Part shown: positions 17,453 to 26,133 of the stretch, piece by piece
Layout: the number at the start of each line of letters is the position of its first letter
Numbering within the stretch: the stretch's first letter is position 1
Source: Prevotellaceae bacterium
GTDB taxonomy: Bacteria > Bacteroidota > Bacteroidia > Bacteroidales > Paludibacteraceae
Length of the DNA stretch: 52,633 bases
Reading direction: 5' to 3'
Assembly: GCA_020636695.1 (NCBI GenBank)
Contig: JACJXJ010000009.1
Location: 1 to 52,633 of the forward strand
Translations under genes and position numbers: made by a program
Notes under the pieces: model-generated
Database searches by the model: none
Seen by the model: only the letters and a program-made list of their open reading frames with translations
Told to the model about the DNA's origin: nothing

Positions 17453-19676
17453 ATGAATGTAGTTACAAAAACCATCACACTCGGTGATGGACGCACCATT
17501 ACCATTGAAACAGGCAAATTGGCTAAACAAGCTGATGGCGCCGTAATGGTAACCATGGGCAAAACCATGTTGTTGGCCACTGTATGTAGTGCCAAAGATG
17601 CCGCTCCTGGCACCGACTTTATGCCACTTTCGGTGGATTATAAAGAAAAATTTGCTGCTAACGGACGTTTCCCTGGCGGCTTTACACGTCGCGAAGGCCG
17701 CGCTTCTGATTACGAAATTCTCGTATCACGTTTGGTTGACCGCGCTTTGCGCCCACTATTCCCAGACGATTATCACGCTGAAACATTTGTTAATGTCACA
17801 CTCTACTCGGCCGATGGCGAAGACATGCCTGATGCTTTAGCTGGTTTGGCTGCTTCTGCTGCTATTGCTGTTTCAGACATTCCGTTTCACGGACCAATTT
17901 CCGAAGTTCGCGTAGCTCGCATCGATGGAAAATTTGTTATCAATCCTACGTTCGAAGCACTCGAAAAAGCTGATATGGACATTATGGTTGCTGCCACTTT
18001 GGACAACATCATGATGGTGGAAGGCGAAATGAAAGAAGTGTCAGAAATGGATTTATTGGAAGCTATGCGCGTAGCTCATGAAGCTATTAAAGTGCATTGC
18101 CAAGCCCAATTAGAATTAATGGAAGCTGCTGGTAAGACTGTAAAACGCACTTATTGCCACGAAGTAAATGATGAAGCACTTCGTCAAGATGTACATAACA
18201 AAACATTTGCTAAAGCATACGCTTTGGCTACAGCTTGTAACACCGACAAACATGCACGCTCAGAAAACTTCGAAGCTGTATTGAAAGAATATAAAGCCAC
18301 TTTTAGTGCTGAAGAATTAGCCGAAAAAGAAGGCATGATTAACCGTTACTACCACGATGTAGAAAAAGAAGCTATGCGTCGTAGTATTTTGGATGAAGGC
18401 AAACGTCTTGACGGTCGTAAAACTACTGAAATTCGTCCTATCTGGAGCGAAGTAGGTTACTTACCTGGCCCACACGGATCGGCTGTTTTCACACGTGGTG
18501 AAACACAATCGTTAACTTCGGTTACTTTGGGAACAAAACGTGACGAAAAGATGGTAGATGAAGCCTTAATGCAAGGCAACGAACGTTTCTTATTGCATTA
18601 CAATTTCCCTCCATTTTCTACTGGCGAAGCTCGCGCTTCACGCGGTATTGGTCGTCGCGAAATTGGTCACGGGAACTTGGCTTTCCGCGCTTTAAAACCA
18701 ATGATTCCGATTATCCTTACGTAGTACGCGTTGTTTCTGATATTTTGGAATCAAACGGTTCATCGTCAATGGCTACCGTTTGTGCTGGTACTTTAGCTTT
18801 AATGGATGCTGGTGTACCTATCAAAAAACCAGTTTCAGGTATTGCTATGGGACTTATCTCTGAAAATAAAGGTAAAAACTTTGCTGTATTGTCTGATATT
18901 TTGGGCGACGAAGACCACCTTGGCGATATGGACTTTAAAGTAACAGGAACCAAAGATGGTATCACTGCTACACAAATGGACATCAAGGTTGATGGTTTGA
19001 GTTTTGAAATCCTCGAAAAAGCATTGATGCAAGCTCACGAAGGTCGTATGCATATTTTGGGTAAAATACTTGAAACAATGCCAGAACCTCGTGCCGACTT
19101 GAAAGAACATGCGCCACGCATCGTTACTATGATGATTCCAAAAGAATTGATTGGTGCTGTAATCGGGCCTGGTGGAAAAATCATTCAAGGTATTCAAGCT
19201 GAATCAGGAGCTACCGTTTCTATCGAAGAAGTAGAAGCTGGTGGTCGCATCGAAATAGCTGGTACCAACAAAGCCGCTATCGACTGTGCAATGGACAAAA
19301 TTAAAGGTATCGTATCGTTACCAGAAATTGGTGAAGTATATCCTTCAAAAGTAAAATCAATTATGGCCTACGGCGCATTTGTTGAATTTATGCCTGGTAA
19401 AGAAGGTTTATTGCACATCTCTGAAATCGATTGGCAACGTTTCGACACCATGGAACAAACAGGTTTGAAAGAAGGCGATAAAATAGATGTAAAACTTTTG
19501 GAAATTGATCAAAAAACTGGTAAATTCAAATTATCGGCTAAAGTATTGAAAGAAAAACCAGAAGGTTACGTAGAACCAGAACGCCGTCCTCGTCCTGAAC
19601 GTGGTGAACGCCGTCCTCGCCCTGATCGTGAAGAACGTACTGAACGTGGGGCACTCGTAGACCCAGAAAACGCAAT
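17453..19676 (+). pseudogene. pnp: Polyribonucleotide nucleotidyltransferase, frame interrupted
   Basis: PNPase degrades RNA phosphorolytically. Codons 1-423 carry the first RNase PH core (GGFTRREGR, VDRALRPLF), the helical linker, and the start of the second core (GETQSLTSVTLG, FPPFSTGEA). At about 18706 the frame breaks after LKPMIP and continues one frame over as DYPYVVRVVSDILESNG, then the KH domain (GAVIGPGGKIIQGIQ), the S1 domain (YGAFVEFMPGKEGLLHISEI) and an Arg-rich tail. One missing base explains it. A second break near the GGGG at 19648 is likely: one extra G would give a basic tail and a TAA at 19674-19676, just before the terminator, whereas the uncorrected frame runs through the terminator into the tRNA-Arg gene. 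Either sequencing error or true inactivation. Confidence 0.85.
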
Positions 19677-19691
19677 TAATCAGATATCAAT

Positions 19692-19729
19692 AAAACTAAG
19701 GCTTAGCAAAATGTTGAGCCTTAGTTTTT
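19692..19729 (+). terminator. Terminator of pnp
   Basis: AAAACTAAGGCT / AGCCTTAGTTTT arms with a T run at 19725-19729, immediately before tRNA-Arg. Confidence 0.85.
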
Positions 19730-19731
19730 AT

Positions 19732-19803
19732 GCGCCCGTAGTTTAATGGATAAAATGGTGGATTCCGGTTCCTCTGATGGCAGTTCGATTCTGCCCGGGC
19801 GTA
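19732..19803 (+). tRNA. tRNA-Arg (CCG)
   Basis: 72 nt. Acceptor GCGCCCG/CGGGCGT (G-U at pair 1), anticodon loop TTCCGGT giving CCG, T arm GGCAGTTCGATTCTGCC, discriminator A, no encoded CCA. The anticodon stem GTGGA/TCCTC contains one T-T mismatch at the second pair, unusual for this tRNA and possibly a base error in this segment. Confidence 0.85.
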
Positions 19804-19811
19804 CAAACATA

Positions 19812-19846
19812 AAAAAAACGATTTGCAAATTGCAAATCGTTTTTTT
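19812..19846 (+). terminator. Terminator after tRNA-Arg
   Basis: A near-perfect palindrome AAAAAAACGATTTGCAA / TTGCAAATCGTTTTTTT ends in T8. It may also act for the opposite-strand ferredoxin operon. Confidence 0.85.
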
Positions 19847-19867
19847 TATGGAAATAACAGTAGCACT

Positions 19868-20048
19868 TTAAGATTTCACTACCGCTCCCATCGGACAACT
19901 TCTGGAACACTTACCACATTCAATACATAAATCGTTATCAATCACGGGTAAGCCATAGCCTTGTTGCGAAATAGCTCTGTACAGGACAGATATTTACCAA
20001 TGGACAGCGATGATTTTGTGGACAAGTGTGAGCGTCAATTACTAGCAT
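19868..20048 (-). pseudogene. Small 4Fe-4S ferredoxin-like protein, one frameshift
   Basis: From ATG 20048 the frame reads MLVIDAHTCPQNHRCPLVN then ICPVQ, after which the frame must shift by one base. It then continues as ISQQGYGLPVIDNDLCIECG and KCSRSCPMGAVVKS to a stop at 19868. The corrected product is about 59 residues with a first cluster of spaced cysteines (CX5CX5CP) and a canonical CxxCxxCxxxCP second motif. It is the last gene of the thioredoxin operon, 15 nt after trx. The shift (an extra A near 19982) may be a sequencing error. Electron carrier role inferred. Confidence 0.65.
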
Positions 20049-20063
20049 AGATGATTACTTATT

Positions 20064-20534
20064 TTATTTTACCAACAATACAGATTCGATAGCTTCTTTG
20101 AACGATGCTTTAGGCATGGCGCCTTGAGCCATTTGAGGTTGCCCTACCATTGGCACAAACAAAATGCTAGGAATAGAGCGAATATTAAACGCCGCAGCTA
20201 GTTCTTGTTCAGCTTCTGTATCGATTTTGTAAATATAGATTTTACCATCGTATTCAGCTGCCAACTCTTCCAATACTGGTGCAATCATTTTACAAGGTCC
20301 ACACCACGAAGCATAAAAGTCGATAATAGCAGGTTTGTCACCTAAATATTTCCACTCGGTAGGATTTGCTTCGTAATTCACTACCTTTTTCAAAAATTCT
20401 TCTTTTGTTAAATGAATAGTTCCCATAGTTTTTTGTTGTTTATTAGTTGTTTCTTGTTCCGTTTTTTTAGCCTGACCGTTACACGAAAAGGTAGTAAGAG
20501 CCACTGCAACTAGAATAAATGTTTTAAATTTCAT
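20064..20534 (-). CDS. Thioredoxin-family lipoprotein
   Basis: 156 residues from ATG 20534. It has a lipoprotein signal with lipobox (LTTFSC), so is anchored in the envelope on the periplasmic side. A polar linker (about 20-40) follows, then a thioredoxin fold with the exact WCGPCK active site and the cis-Pro in IRSIPSILF. It reduces disulfides or relays electrons in the periplasm; the partner is not known. It lies 7 nt after the DUF2892 gene and 15 nt before the ferredoxin gene, in an operon starting at 20941. An upstream in-frame start inside the DUF2892 gene is not needed. Confidence 0.85.
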   Translation of the reverse strand: MKFKTFILVAVALTTFSCNGQAKKTEQETTNKQQKTMGTIHLTKEEFLKKVVNYEANPTEWKYLGDKPAIIDFYASWCGPCKMIAPVLEELAAEYDGKIYIYKIDTEAEQELAAAFNIRSIPSILFVPMVGQPQMAQGAMPKASFKEAIESVLLVK

Positions 20535-20541
20535 AATATCA

Positions 20542-20754
20542 TTATTTAGAGTTTTTTGTTGAGTTATCAGGTAATTCGCACGAACCACCACCGCAACAAC
20601 ACGAGGTACCTAAAAAAGCTTGTATCAAAAATAGTGCCGAAAATGCAAGTAGCCAATACTCTCCATCTACCAAAGCCCAGACACCAAGTGAAAGAGCCAA
20701 TATGGCACGAATAATACGCGCAGCATCCCAATTCTTAAATAAATTAATTTTCAT
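20542..20754 (-). CDS. DUF2892-family membrane protein with Cys-rich tail
   Basis: 70 residues. NLFKNWDAARIIRAILALSLGVWAL opens the YgaP-type DUF2892 two-helix module. The C-terminus carries TSCCCGGGSCELPDN, with four cysteines that could bind metal or take part in thiol exchange. It overlaps the DUF6132 gene by 11 nt and precedes the lipoprotein thioredoxin by 7 nt. YgaP-like proteins are often fused to rhodanese domains; here no rhodanese is present. Confidence 0.75.
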   Translation of the reverse strand: MKINLFKNWDAARIIRAILALSLGVWALVDGEYWLLAFSALFLIQAFLGTSCCCGGGSCELPDNSTKNSK

Positions 20755-20941
20755 CCGTTTTCTTTGTTTTGAACATGCTTAACAATAAAGCCCCTAATAC
20801 CGCGCCATAAATAGTAGAAATATAAGGCGACGAAGTGATAGGGCAAGTACCACTCTGACAGCCGACAAAATACCAATAAGCGAATCCGCCAACAGCACCC
20901 AATAAAGCACCTACTATATATAACCAATTTCGTTTAAGCAT
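20744..20941 (-). CDS. DUF6132-family small membrane protein
   Basis: 65 residues from ATG 20941, with two hydrophobic helices separated by the conserved GCQSGTCPITSSPY segment (a CxxxxC pair). It is the first gene of the operon under a clear promoter (20963-20993). It probably works with the Cys-rich DUF2892 protein and periplasmic thioredoxin in thiol or sulfur handling, an inference from gene order only. A longer in-frame start at 21061 would run back over the promoter and is rejected. Confidence 0.75.
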   Translation of the reverse strand: MLKRNWLYIVGALLGAVGGFAYWYFVGCQSGTCPITSSPYISTIYGAVLGALLLSMFKTKKTDEN

Positions 20942-20962
20942 AACTGTTATTATTTGTTGGTA

Positions 20963-21000
20963 CAAAAGTACTGCCAATATAGTATTTATACAACAGATAT
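20963..21000 (-). promoter_or_regulatory. Promoter of the DUF6132-DUF2892-trx-fdx operon
   Basis: Minus strand: TTG (complement 20991-20993), 20-bp spacer, TACTTTTG (complement 20963-20970). The 10-mer CAACAGATAT (plus 20991-21000) recurs at the same distance in the peroxiredoxin promoter, suggesting a shared activator, probably the adjacent OxyR. Confidence 0.75.
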
Positions 21001-21004
21001 TTTC

Positions 21005-21012
21005 TATCTTTG
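21005..21012 (+). promoter_or_regulatory. -7 element of oxyR
   Basis: TATCTTTG lies 23 bases before ATG 21036, divergent from the trx-operon promoter and only about 5 bases from the shared CAACAGATAT element, so one bound regulator could affect both directions. Confidence 0.7.
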
Positions 21013-21035
21013 CATTGATAAAATCTATAAGCATT

Positions 21036-21959
21036 ATGACTTTACAGCAAATCGAATACATTGTGGCCTTAAACCGCCATCGTCACTTTGTAAAAGCGGC
21101 CGAAGAATGTGGAGTAACGCAACCGACGTTAAGTGCCATGGTTCAAAAATTGGAAGAAGAATTGGATGTCAAAATATTTGACCGCTCCAAACATCCGATA
21201 GAACCAACCGCCATTGGCGAAAAAATTATTCGTCAGGCAGAAACTACACTTAATGAGATGCGACGTATTCAAGAAGTGGTAGACAATGAAACAAACTCGC
21301 TGACAGGCACCTTAAAAATTGGGATTATACCAACCATTGCACCCTATTTGGTACCCGATTTCATTTCACGGTTCAGAACCGATTATGGGCTCATAACGCT
21401 AACCATTTCGGAAATGCGAACCACCAATATTCTGGAACAATTAAAAACGGGAAATCTTGATTTGGCGATTGTGTCTACTCCACTCGATCAGCCCGACATG
21501 TTAGAAATACCACTATATTACGAGAAATTTGTGGCCTACTTCTCACCCATGCAACATTTATCAGAAATTCCATTAAATCCAAAAGATATGCCACTAGATG
21601 ATTTATGGGTATTGCAAGAAGGGCATTGTGCGCGTCGACAAATATTTAACTTTTGCCATGCCGAAAGCAGCAACCACATGTACGAAGCTGGCAGCATAGA
21701 CACACTTGTAAAAATAGTTGATAAAAGCGGCGGTTACACCGTGATTCCAGAACTTCACCTACAATTTCTAACAGAAACACAGCTTAAAAATGTGCGCGAG
21801 ATAACTTCACCACCAGCTGTACGCGAGATATCAATACTTATTCGTAAAGATTTTGTCAAAGAGCGCATGATTAATGCTGTAGCTGATACTGTCAAGAAGA
21901 TAATTCCGCCACAAATGCTCGACGAACGTTTAAAAAAATTCTCAATCCGTCTGAAATAA
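21036..21959 (+). CDS. oxyR: OxyR-type LysR transcriptional activator
   Basis: 307 residues. The N-terminal winged HTH is typical of LysR (LQQIEYIVALNRHRHFVKAAEECGVTQPTLS), followed by the effector domain. The redox segment has LQEGHCARRQIFNFC, matching the two peroxide-sensing cysteines of OxyR (H-C-...-F-C). On peroxide it forms a disulfide and activates antioxidant genes. Neighbours are a peroxiredoxin and a thioredoxin operon. ATG 21036 was chosen because the upstream TTG at 21015 abuts the promoter. A terminator follows. Confidence 0.93.
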   Translation: MTLQQIEYIVALNRHRHFVKAAEECGVTQPTLSAMVQKLEEELDVKIFDRSKHPIEPTAIGEKIIRQAETTLNEMRRIQEVVDNETNSLTGTLKIGIIPTIAPYLVPDFISRFRTDYGLITLTISEMRTTNILEQLKTGNLDLAIVSTPLDQPDMLEIPLYYEKFVAYFSPMQHLSEIPLNPKDMPLDDLWVLQEGHCARRQIFNFCHAESSNHMYEAGSIDTLVKIVDKSGGYTVIPELHLQFLTETQLKNVREITSPPAVREISILIRKDFVKERMINAVADTVKKIIPPQMLDERLKKFSIRLK

Positions 21960-21963
21960 ACCA

Positions 21964-21991
21964 ATAAAGCCACCAAAATAGGTGGCTTTAT
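21964..21991. terminator. Terminator between oxyR and peroxiredoxin gene
   Basis: ATAAAGCCACC, 6-nt loop, GGTGGCTTTAT, between convergent genes. Confidence 0.85.
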
Positions 21992-22010
21992 AATAGATAG
22001 ACACAGAAAA

Positions 22011-22715
22011 TTATTTTCCTAACTTACTTTCTACATCGTCTTTTGAAAGTTTTTTAGTACAGAAGAACCAATCGTAGCAAGTAAGTTCGCCCGACGCATT
22101 ATCCATACGTTCTTTGGCTACCCCACAGGATCCAGCGGTTGGCACAATCACATCGTCACCCGGACGCCAATCGGCAGGTAAAGCTACGCTGAAATTATCA
22201 GCCGTTTGCAATCCAATAATCACACGCTTTAATTCGTCGAAATTACGACCTAGAGCCAATGGATAATAAATGAGCGCGCGAATTACACCTTTAGGGTCGA
22301 TAAAAAATACGGCTCTAACAGCTTTTGTTGAACTTTCACCAGGTTGTAACATACCATACATATTAGCCACATTCATAGTAATATCTTCAATCAACGGGAA
22401 AGTAACTTCCACATTCTTCATGCCTTTGTACTCAATCTTTTCTTTGATAGTACGCAACCAAGCAATATGACTATAAAGTCCATCGACAGACAAACCTACC
22501 AACTGCGTATTTAACGCTTCGAACTCTTTTTGCATAGAAGCAAACGTCATAAACTCAGATGTACACACAGGGGTAAAGTCTGCCGGATGGCTGAATAAAA
22601 TCACCCATTTCCCTTTGTAGTCAGCAGGGAAATTGATAGTACCTTGGGTTGTTACAGCTTGAAAAGCAGGAGCTAAATCGCCAATACGTGGCATTGCATT
22701 TATTTGATTTTCCAT
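22011..22715 (-). CDS. Prx6-type peroxiredoxin
   Basis: 234 residues, with the long C-terminal domain of the AhpC/TSA 1-Cys (Prx6) branch. The peroxidatic Cys51 lies in HPADFTPVCTSEF and the catalytic Arg region in RAVFFIDPKGVIRAL. The tail holds additional cysteines (GSCGVAKE, LTCYDWFFC), as in prokaryotic Prx6 enzymes that resolve through a C-terminal Cys. It reduces H2O2 and organic peroxides in the cytoplasm. Own promoter at 22758-22788, matching the trx operon promoter. Confidence 0.93.
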   Translation of the reverse strand: MENQINAMPRIGDLAPAFQAVTTQGTINFPADYKGKWVILFSHPADFTPVCTSEFMTFASMQKEFEALNTQLVGLSVDGLYSHIAWLRTIKEKIEYKGMKNVEVTFPLIEDITMNVANMYGMLQPGESSTKAVRAVFFIDPKGVIRALIYYPLALGRNFDELKRVIIGLQTADNFSVALPADWRPGDDVIVPTAGSCGVAKERMDNASGELTCYDWFFCTKKLSKDDVESKLGK

Positions 22716-22757
22716 AATTGTATATTTTAATAGATTAATAAATTAAATTTTACGATA

Positions 22758-22795
22758 CAAAAGTATTCACTTAAATCCATAGAGACAACAGATAT
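22758..22795 (-). promoter_or_regulatory. Promoter of the peroxiredoxin gene
   Basis: Minus strand: TTG (complement 22786-22788), 20-bp spacer, TACTTTTG (complement 22758-22765). The extended box CAACAGATAT (plus 22786-22795) is identical, base for base and in spacing, to that at 20991-21000. Confidence 0.75.
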
Positions 22796-22885
22796 GATAA
22801 ATATTGTTATTTATAAAATCTATAAAAAATTCTAAAGACAAATACTGGAGTTATAAAAATTCACTATAAAATGAACAATACACAT

Positions 22886-23185
22886 TTACAATCCTTTCCA
22901 TGCTTCTTGCTCTAGTTTCAGAAAGTTTTGCTTTTCGGATTCAGTCATTACTCTTGTAGTATAAATAAATGAGCAATTAAAATTTTCAAGTGTTACAGCT
23001 ACCGACTTAATAATCCTATCTGCAATAGGAATTTTCGCAATGGGAAACGGGAATGCAAAAACAGCACTTACCTTTTCGCCTTCAACTTTAATCTCGGTCA
23101 GAATCCCAAGCTTGCGTAGAGAATAATTAATAGCAGGATGAGGTATTTCATCCAACAACATCATGATTTCATCTTTATCCATCAT
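22886..23185 (-). CDS. DUF59/MIP18-type Fe-S assembly factor (probable)
   Basis: 99 residues. The N-terminal KDEIMMLLDEIPHPAINYSLRKLGIL and following strand pattern resemble the DUF59 (MIP18/SufT-like) fold, which assists Fe-S cluster delivery by MRP/NBP35 ATPases. The conserved D-P-x-x-x pattern is replaced by IPHPAINYSL, so the assignment is tentative. It starts 12 nt after the second MinD-like gene and is the last gene of the operon. Confidence 0.6.
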   Translation of the reverse strand: MMDKDEIMMLLDEIPHPAINYSLRKLGILTEIKVEGEKVSAVFAFPFPIAKIPIADRIIKSVAVTLENFNCSFIYTTRVMTESEKQNFLKLEQEAWKGL

Positions 23186-23197
23186 TAACTTTCAATT

Positions 23198-24060
23198 TTA
23201 TTTATCATGTAACTTCAAATATGCTTCGGTGAGCAATGCGGCAATTTCTGAATCGGGTGCATACTCTATTACACTTTTGCAATTTACCATGGCATCCACC
23301 ACGACTCTATCGAAAGGCAGTTTCGCTATCACGGACACATCCTGCGATTTACAATACTTCTCAATATTATTCGACATCGCTATATTCAGATCGTATTTAT
23401 TGATAATAACCGTTTTGTCAATCTGAACTTCGACACCACTTCAATGGTACGTTTTAAATCGTGCAATCCTGACAAAGTTGGTTCTGTCACTATTACCACT
23501 TTATTTACGCCTGTGATAGTTGAAATAACAGAACAACCAATTCCTGGAGGACCATCAATAATAATGGTATCAAGATTATTTGCTTTGGCTACATTTTTAG
23601 CTTCCTCGCGCACCATATCCACCAATCGTCCCGAGTTTTCTTCGCCTGGCGACAAGCGTCCATACACCATTTTACCATTACGGAAAGTGCCTGAATACAT
23701 TCGGCTTTTATCCTCAGGAATCATCGAGATAGCCTCCGACGGACACACACGCGCGCAGAGTTTACATCCATCACAGGCCGTTTCGTCAATCAGCACTTCG
23801 CCACCCACATCATGAATAGCATCGAAGCGACAATAATCAATACATTCTCCGCAATCTGTACAAACAGTTTTATCAATTACCGCTTTGTAAGCCGACACAA
23901 AAACCTCTTCTTTTTCGTGGGTAGGATTAAATAAAATATAAAGGTTGGCAGCATCCACATCACAATCAGTCAGCACCACATTGGGTTGCATAGTAGCAAA
24001 GGCAGCACTTATACTACTTTTTCCAGTTCCGCCCTTTCCACTAATAACTGCTATTTCCAT
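23198..24060 (-). pseudogene. MinD/Mrp ATPase with ferredoxin insert, one frameshift
   Basis: ATG 24060. Deviant Walker A GKGGTGKSS (about 9-17), DCDVDAAN switch, then an inserted 2x[4Fe-4S] domain (CTDCGECIDYC and CDGCKLCARVC), and IDGPPGIGC. After IEVVSKF at about 23425 one base is missing. The next frame restores IDKTVIINKYDLN and continues about 75 more codons to a TAA at 23198-23200 (SEIAALLTEAYLKLHDK). The intact product would be about 287 residues, like its partner upstream. Probably acts in metal-cluster assembly or placement. It overlaps the partner gene by 20 nt. The shift may be a sequencing error. Confidence 0.85.
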
Positions 24061-24919
24061 GTTCCTGAAGAATTAGTTTATACAATTGTGAAAACTTATT
24101 TTCCCATTCGGGATTTTCGTTGCTAATGAGCTTTCCTTTTGAATAGGTTATGGCTATTGATTTATCAAAAGGCACCGACATCAATAATGATATATTCTCC
24201 TTTTTCAGATATTCGAATACATCCTCATTACCAAGTCCGGCACGATTTACAATCACACCGCAATTTTTACCTATACTGCGAAGCGTGTCGACCGACTGAC
24301 GTAAATCACTCATTCCGAAAGGAGTAGGTTCAGTAACGAGTACCACATAATCAGCCGTTACCACAGTTTGAATAAACGGACACGAAGTTCCAGGAGGCGA
24401 ATCGAGCAAAATAACATCGGCTTCAGAAGCCAACTTTACAGCTTCCTTTATCACAGGCACGGGCGAATGAACTCCTACTTTCATACGTGCTTCAATAAGG
24501 TTGCTATTCGGTTGCACAGTATATGATGCTACTGTACCCAACAAATCGTCTTTTTCGGTAATGGCACCATACTCACAAGCCACGGAACAAGCTCCGCAAC
24601 CATGGCAATGATCTTCGAGCACACGAATCATGCGCTGTTCACCCAAAAAGAAAATCGCGTTATAATTGCAATACTCGCTACATTTACCACAGTATATACA
24701 TTTCGATTCATCGATGACGGGTACTTTCTGTATCACATCAAACGATTGCAAAAACTCACCAGCAATAAATTCGCGGTCGTTAGGTTCCTCTGCATCGCAA
24801 TCCACTAGAGTTACTTTTTTACCTGACTTTTGCAGCGCATTGAATAAGTTTGTGGAAATAAATGTTTTTCCAGTACCACCCTTACCACTAGCAATAGCAA
24901 TTTTTAACTTTGATTTCAA
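24041..24919 (-). CDS. MinD/Mrp ATPase with ferredoxin insert (partner)
   Basis: 292 residues: Walker A GKGGTGKTF (about 12-20), DCDAEEPN, two [4Fe-4S] motifs (CIYCGKCSEYC, CHGCGACSVAC), DSPPGTSC, VIVNRAGLG. Same family as the next gene; such tandem pairs occur in archaea and in the Desulfovibrio ORP loci. The start is a TTG whose last two bases plus the next A form the TGA stop of the ZIP gene (TTGA overlap). No in-frame ATG is available at the N-terminus. Role in cluster loading or cell-division-linked metalloprotein placement is inferred. Confidence 0.9.
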   Translation of the reverse strand: MKSKLKIAIASGKGGTGKTFISTNLFNALQKSGKKVTLVDCDAEEPNDREFIAGEFLQSFDVIQKVPVIDESKCIYCGKCSEYCNYNAIFFLGEQRMIRVLEDHCHGCGACSVACEYGAITEKDDLLGTVASYTVQPNSNLIEARMKVGVHSPVPVIKEAVKLASEADVILLDSPPGTSCPFIQTVVTADYVVLVTEPTPFGMSDLRQSVDTLRSIGKNCGVIVNRAGLGNEDVFEYLKKENISLLMSVPFDKSIAITYSKGKLISNENPEWENKFSQLYKLILQEHGNSSY

Positions 24920-25665
24920 TGTGTATGTTTTATAAAAAATATAATTAAAATGCCAGCTACAATAAGCAATAATTGAACAAGTGATTCTAACACTTTAGTT
25001 TTTTTGTGCATTTCAGGAATCAACTCTGCCATAGCAATATACAAAAAGCTAGAGGCTGAAAACGCCAGCACATAAGGTACTAAATGAGTCATCTGCTGAA
25101 GAAAGAACCAGGCCAGAATACCGACTAAAATAGCAGAGCTACCCGACAACACATTATACCATAACGCCTTTCGTTTCGACATTCCACCATGAATAAGGAT
25201 ACCAAAATCGGCTAATTCTTGAGGAATTTCGTGCATAATAACTGAAAGAGTTACAAACAGGCCTAACTCAGGAGAACTTAAAAATGCAGATGCAATCACA
25301 ATGCCATCAATAGCGTTGTGAAAGGCATCCCCTATCAAAATCATAGGAACAGCTGTTTGATTCCGACGTTCACAGTTCTTGTTAGCGCAAGTTCTCCACA
25401 GAATAATTTTTTCTAACAAGAAAAAAAACAAAATGCCTATCAATACAATTTCTAGCGTATTGGTAACATTAAGTTGAGCTACGGCATTGGGTATCATCCC
25501 CAAAAAGGCAGCGCCAAGCAATGTTCCACCAGCCAAATACATGAGATATTCAGAGAGTTTTTGCAACCAGCTCCCTTTAAATAGTAACACTAATGACGCT
25601 AACAAAACACTGCCAACACTGCCAGCTAACAGCGCCATTATCATCATGACAAAATTAATAGTCAT
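24916..25665 (-). CDS. ZIP-family divalent metal transporter
   Basis: 249 residues, eight hydrophobic segments. The signature GDAFHNAIDGIVIASAF (TM4) and HEIPQELADFGILIHGG (TM5) hold the His/Asp/Glu metal site of ZIP proteins, which import Zn2+, Fe2+ or other divalent ions across the inner membrane. It sits inside the cofactor operon and overlaps the MinD-like gene at the stop, suggesting it supplies the metal for that system. Confidence 0.9.
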   Translation of the reverse strand: MTINFVMMIMALLAGSVGSVLLASLVLLFKGSWLQKLSEYLMYLAGGTLLGAAFLGMIPNAVAQLNVTNTLEIVLIGILFFFLLEKIILWRTCANKNCERRNQTAVPMILIGDAFHNAIDGIVIASAFLSSPELGLFVTLSVIMHEIPQELADFGILIHGGMSKRKALWYNVLSGSSAILVGILAWFFLQQMTHLVPYVLAFSASSFLYIAMAELIPEMHKKTKVLESLVQLLLIVAGILIIFFIKHTH

Positions 25666-25707
25666 AAAAAGAATGCATTTAAGATAAATAACAATTTAAA
25701 AATCCTG

Positions 25708-26076
25708 TTAGTGTTGACAATGGTGTTCCTGAGAACCATCGTGATTGCAGTAATTGGCATCCAAATTTAATTTATTAGCCAAAAAATCCTCTACAATGGA
25801 TTTGGCCTCTTTTTGCGGTGCGCCAACAAAAACATTAATTGTTTGTGCGTGAAACAAATCGATTGCTTTTTGCCCCATACCACCAGCAATAACATCTGTA
25901 ACGCCATGCTCCGCTACCCAACGTGGATAAAGTCCAGGAACATGTTCTGAGGTGTCAATTCTTTACTATCTACAATTTGACCATTTGCAACTGTTATAAT
26001 CGCAAAATACTCACAATGCCCAAAATGAGCAGCATAAAACCCCATTCTCCATGGGAATAGCAATACATTTATTCAT
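25708..26076 (-). pseudogene. NifX/NifB-C-like cluster-binding protein, two frameshifts
   Basis: ATG 26076. Corrected reading: MNKCIAIPMENG, then FYAAHFGHCEYFAIITVANG, then a second shift near 25952 (one C missing from CCTCCA), then GLYPRWVAEHGVTDVIAGGM and QKAIDLFHAQTINVFVGAP, ending in a Cys/His-rich tail DANYCNHDG...HHCQH at 25708. The fold is that of the dinitrogenase iron-molybdenum-cofactor family (NifX, ORP). The first shift is an extra G in GGGG. With the intact NifX-like neighbour it suggests a pair of cluster carriers. His/Cys tail may bind metal. Confidence 0.75.
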
Positions 26077-26104
26077 TTCTGTTCTATTTGATGATTCATA
26101 AATT

Positions 26105-26130
26105 ACAGAGGGCATTTTCACGCCCTCTGT
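26105..26130 (-). terminator. Hairpin between the DUF5320 and second NifX-like genes
   Basis: ACAGAGGGC / GCCCTCTGT arms with a weak T tail on the minus strand. It could act as partial terminator or mRNA-processing element lowering downstream expression. Confidence 0.5.
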
Positions 26131-26133
26131 TGT

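Noticed and set aside
19677..19746. Extension of the pnp frame to 19746
   Set aside because: It would read through the pnp terminator and into tRNA-Arg; a one-base error at GGGG near 19648 explains it better.
25700..26080. Gene-free gap between the ZIP and DUF5320 genes
   Set aside because: Reading across frames gives a clear NifX-family protein with two shifts, so it is not empty.
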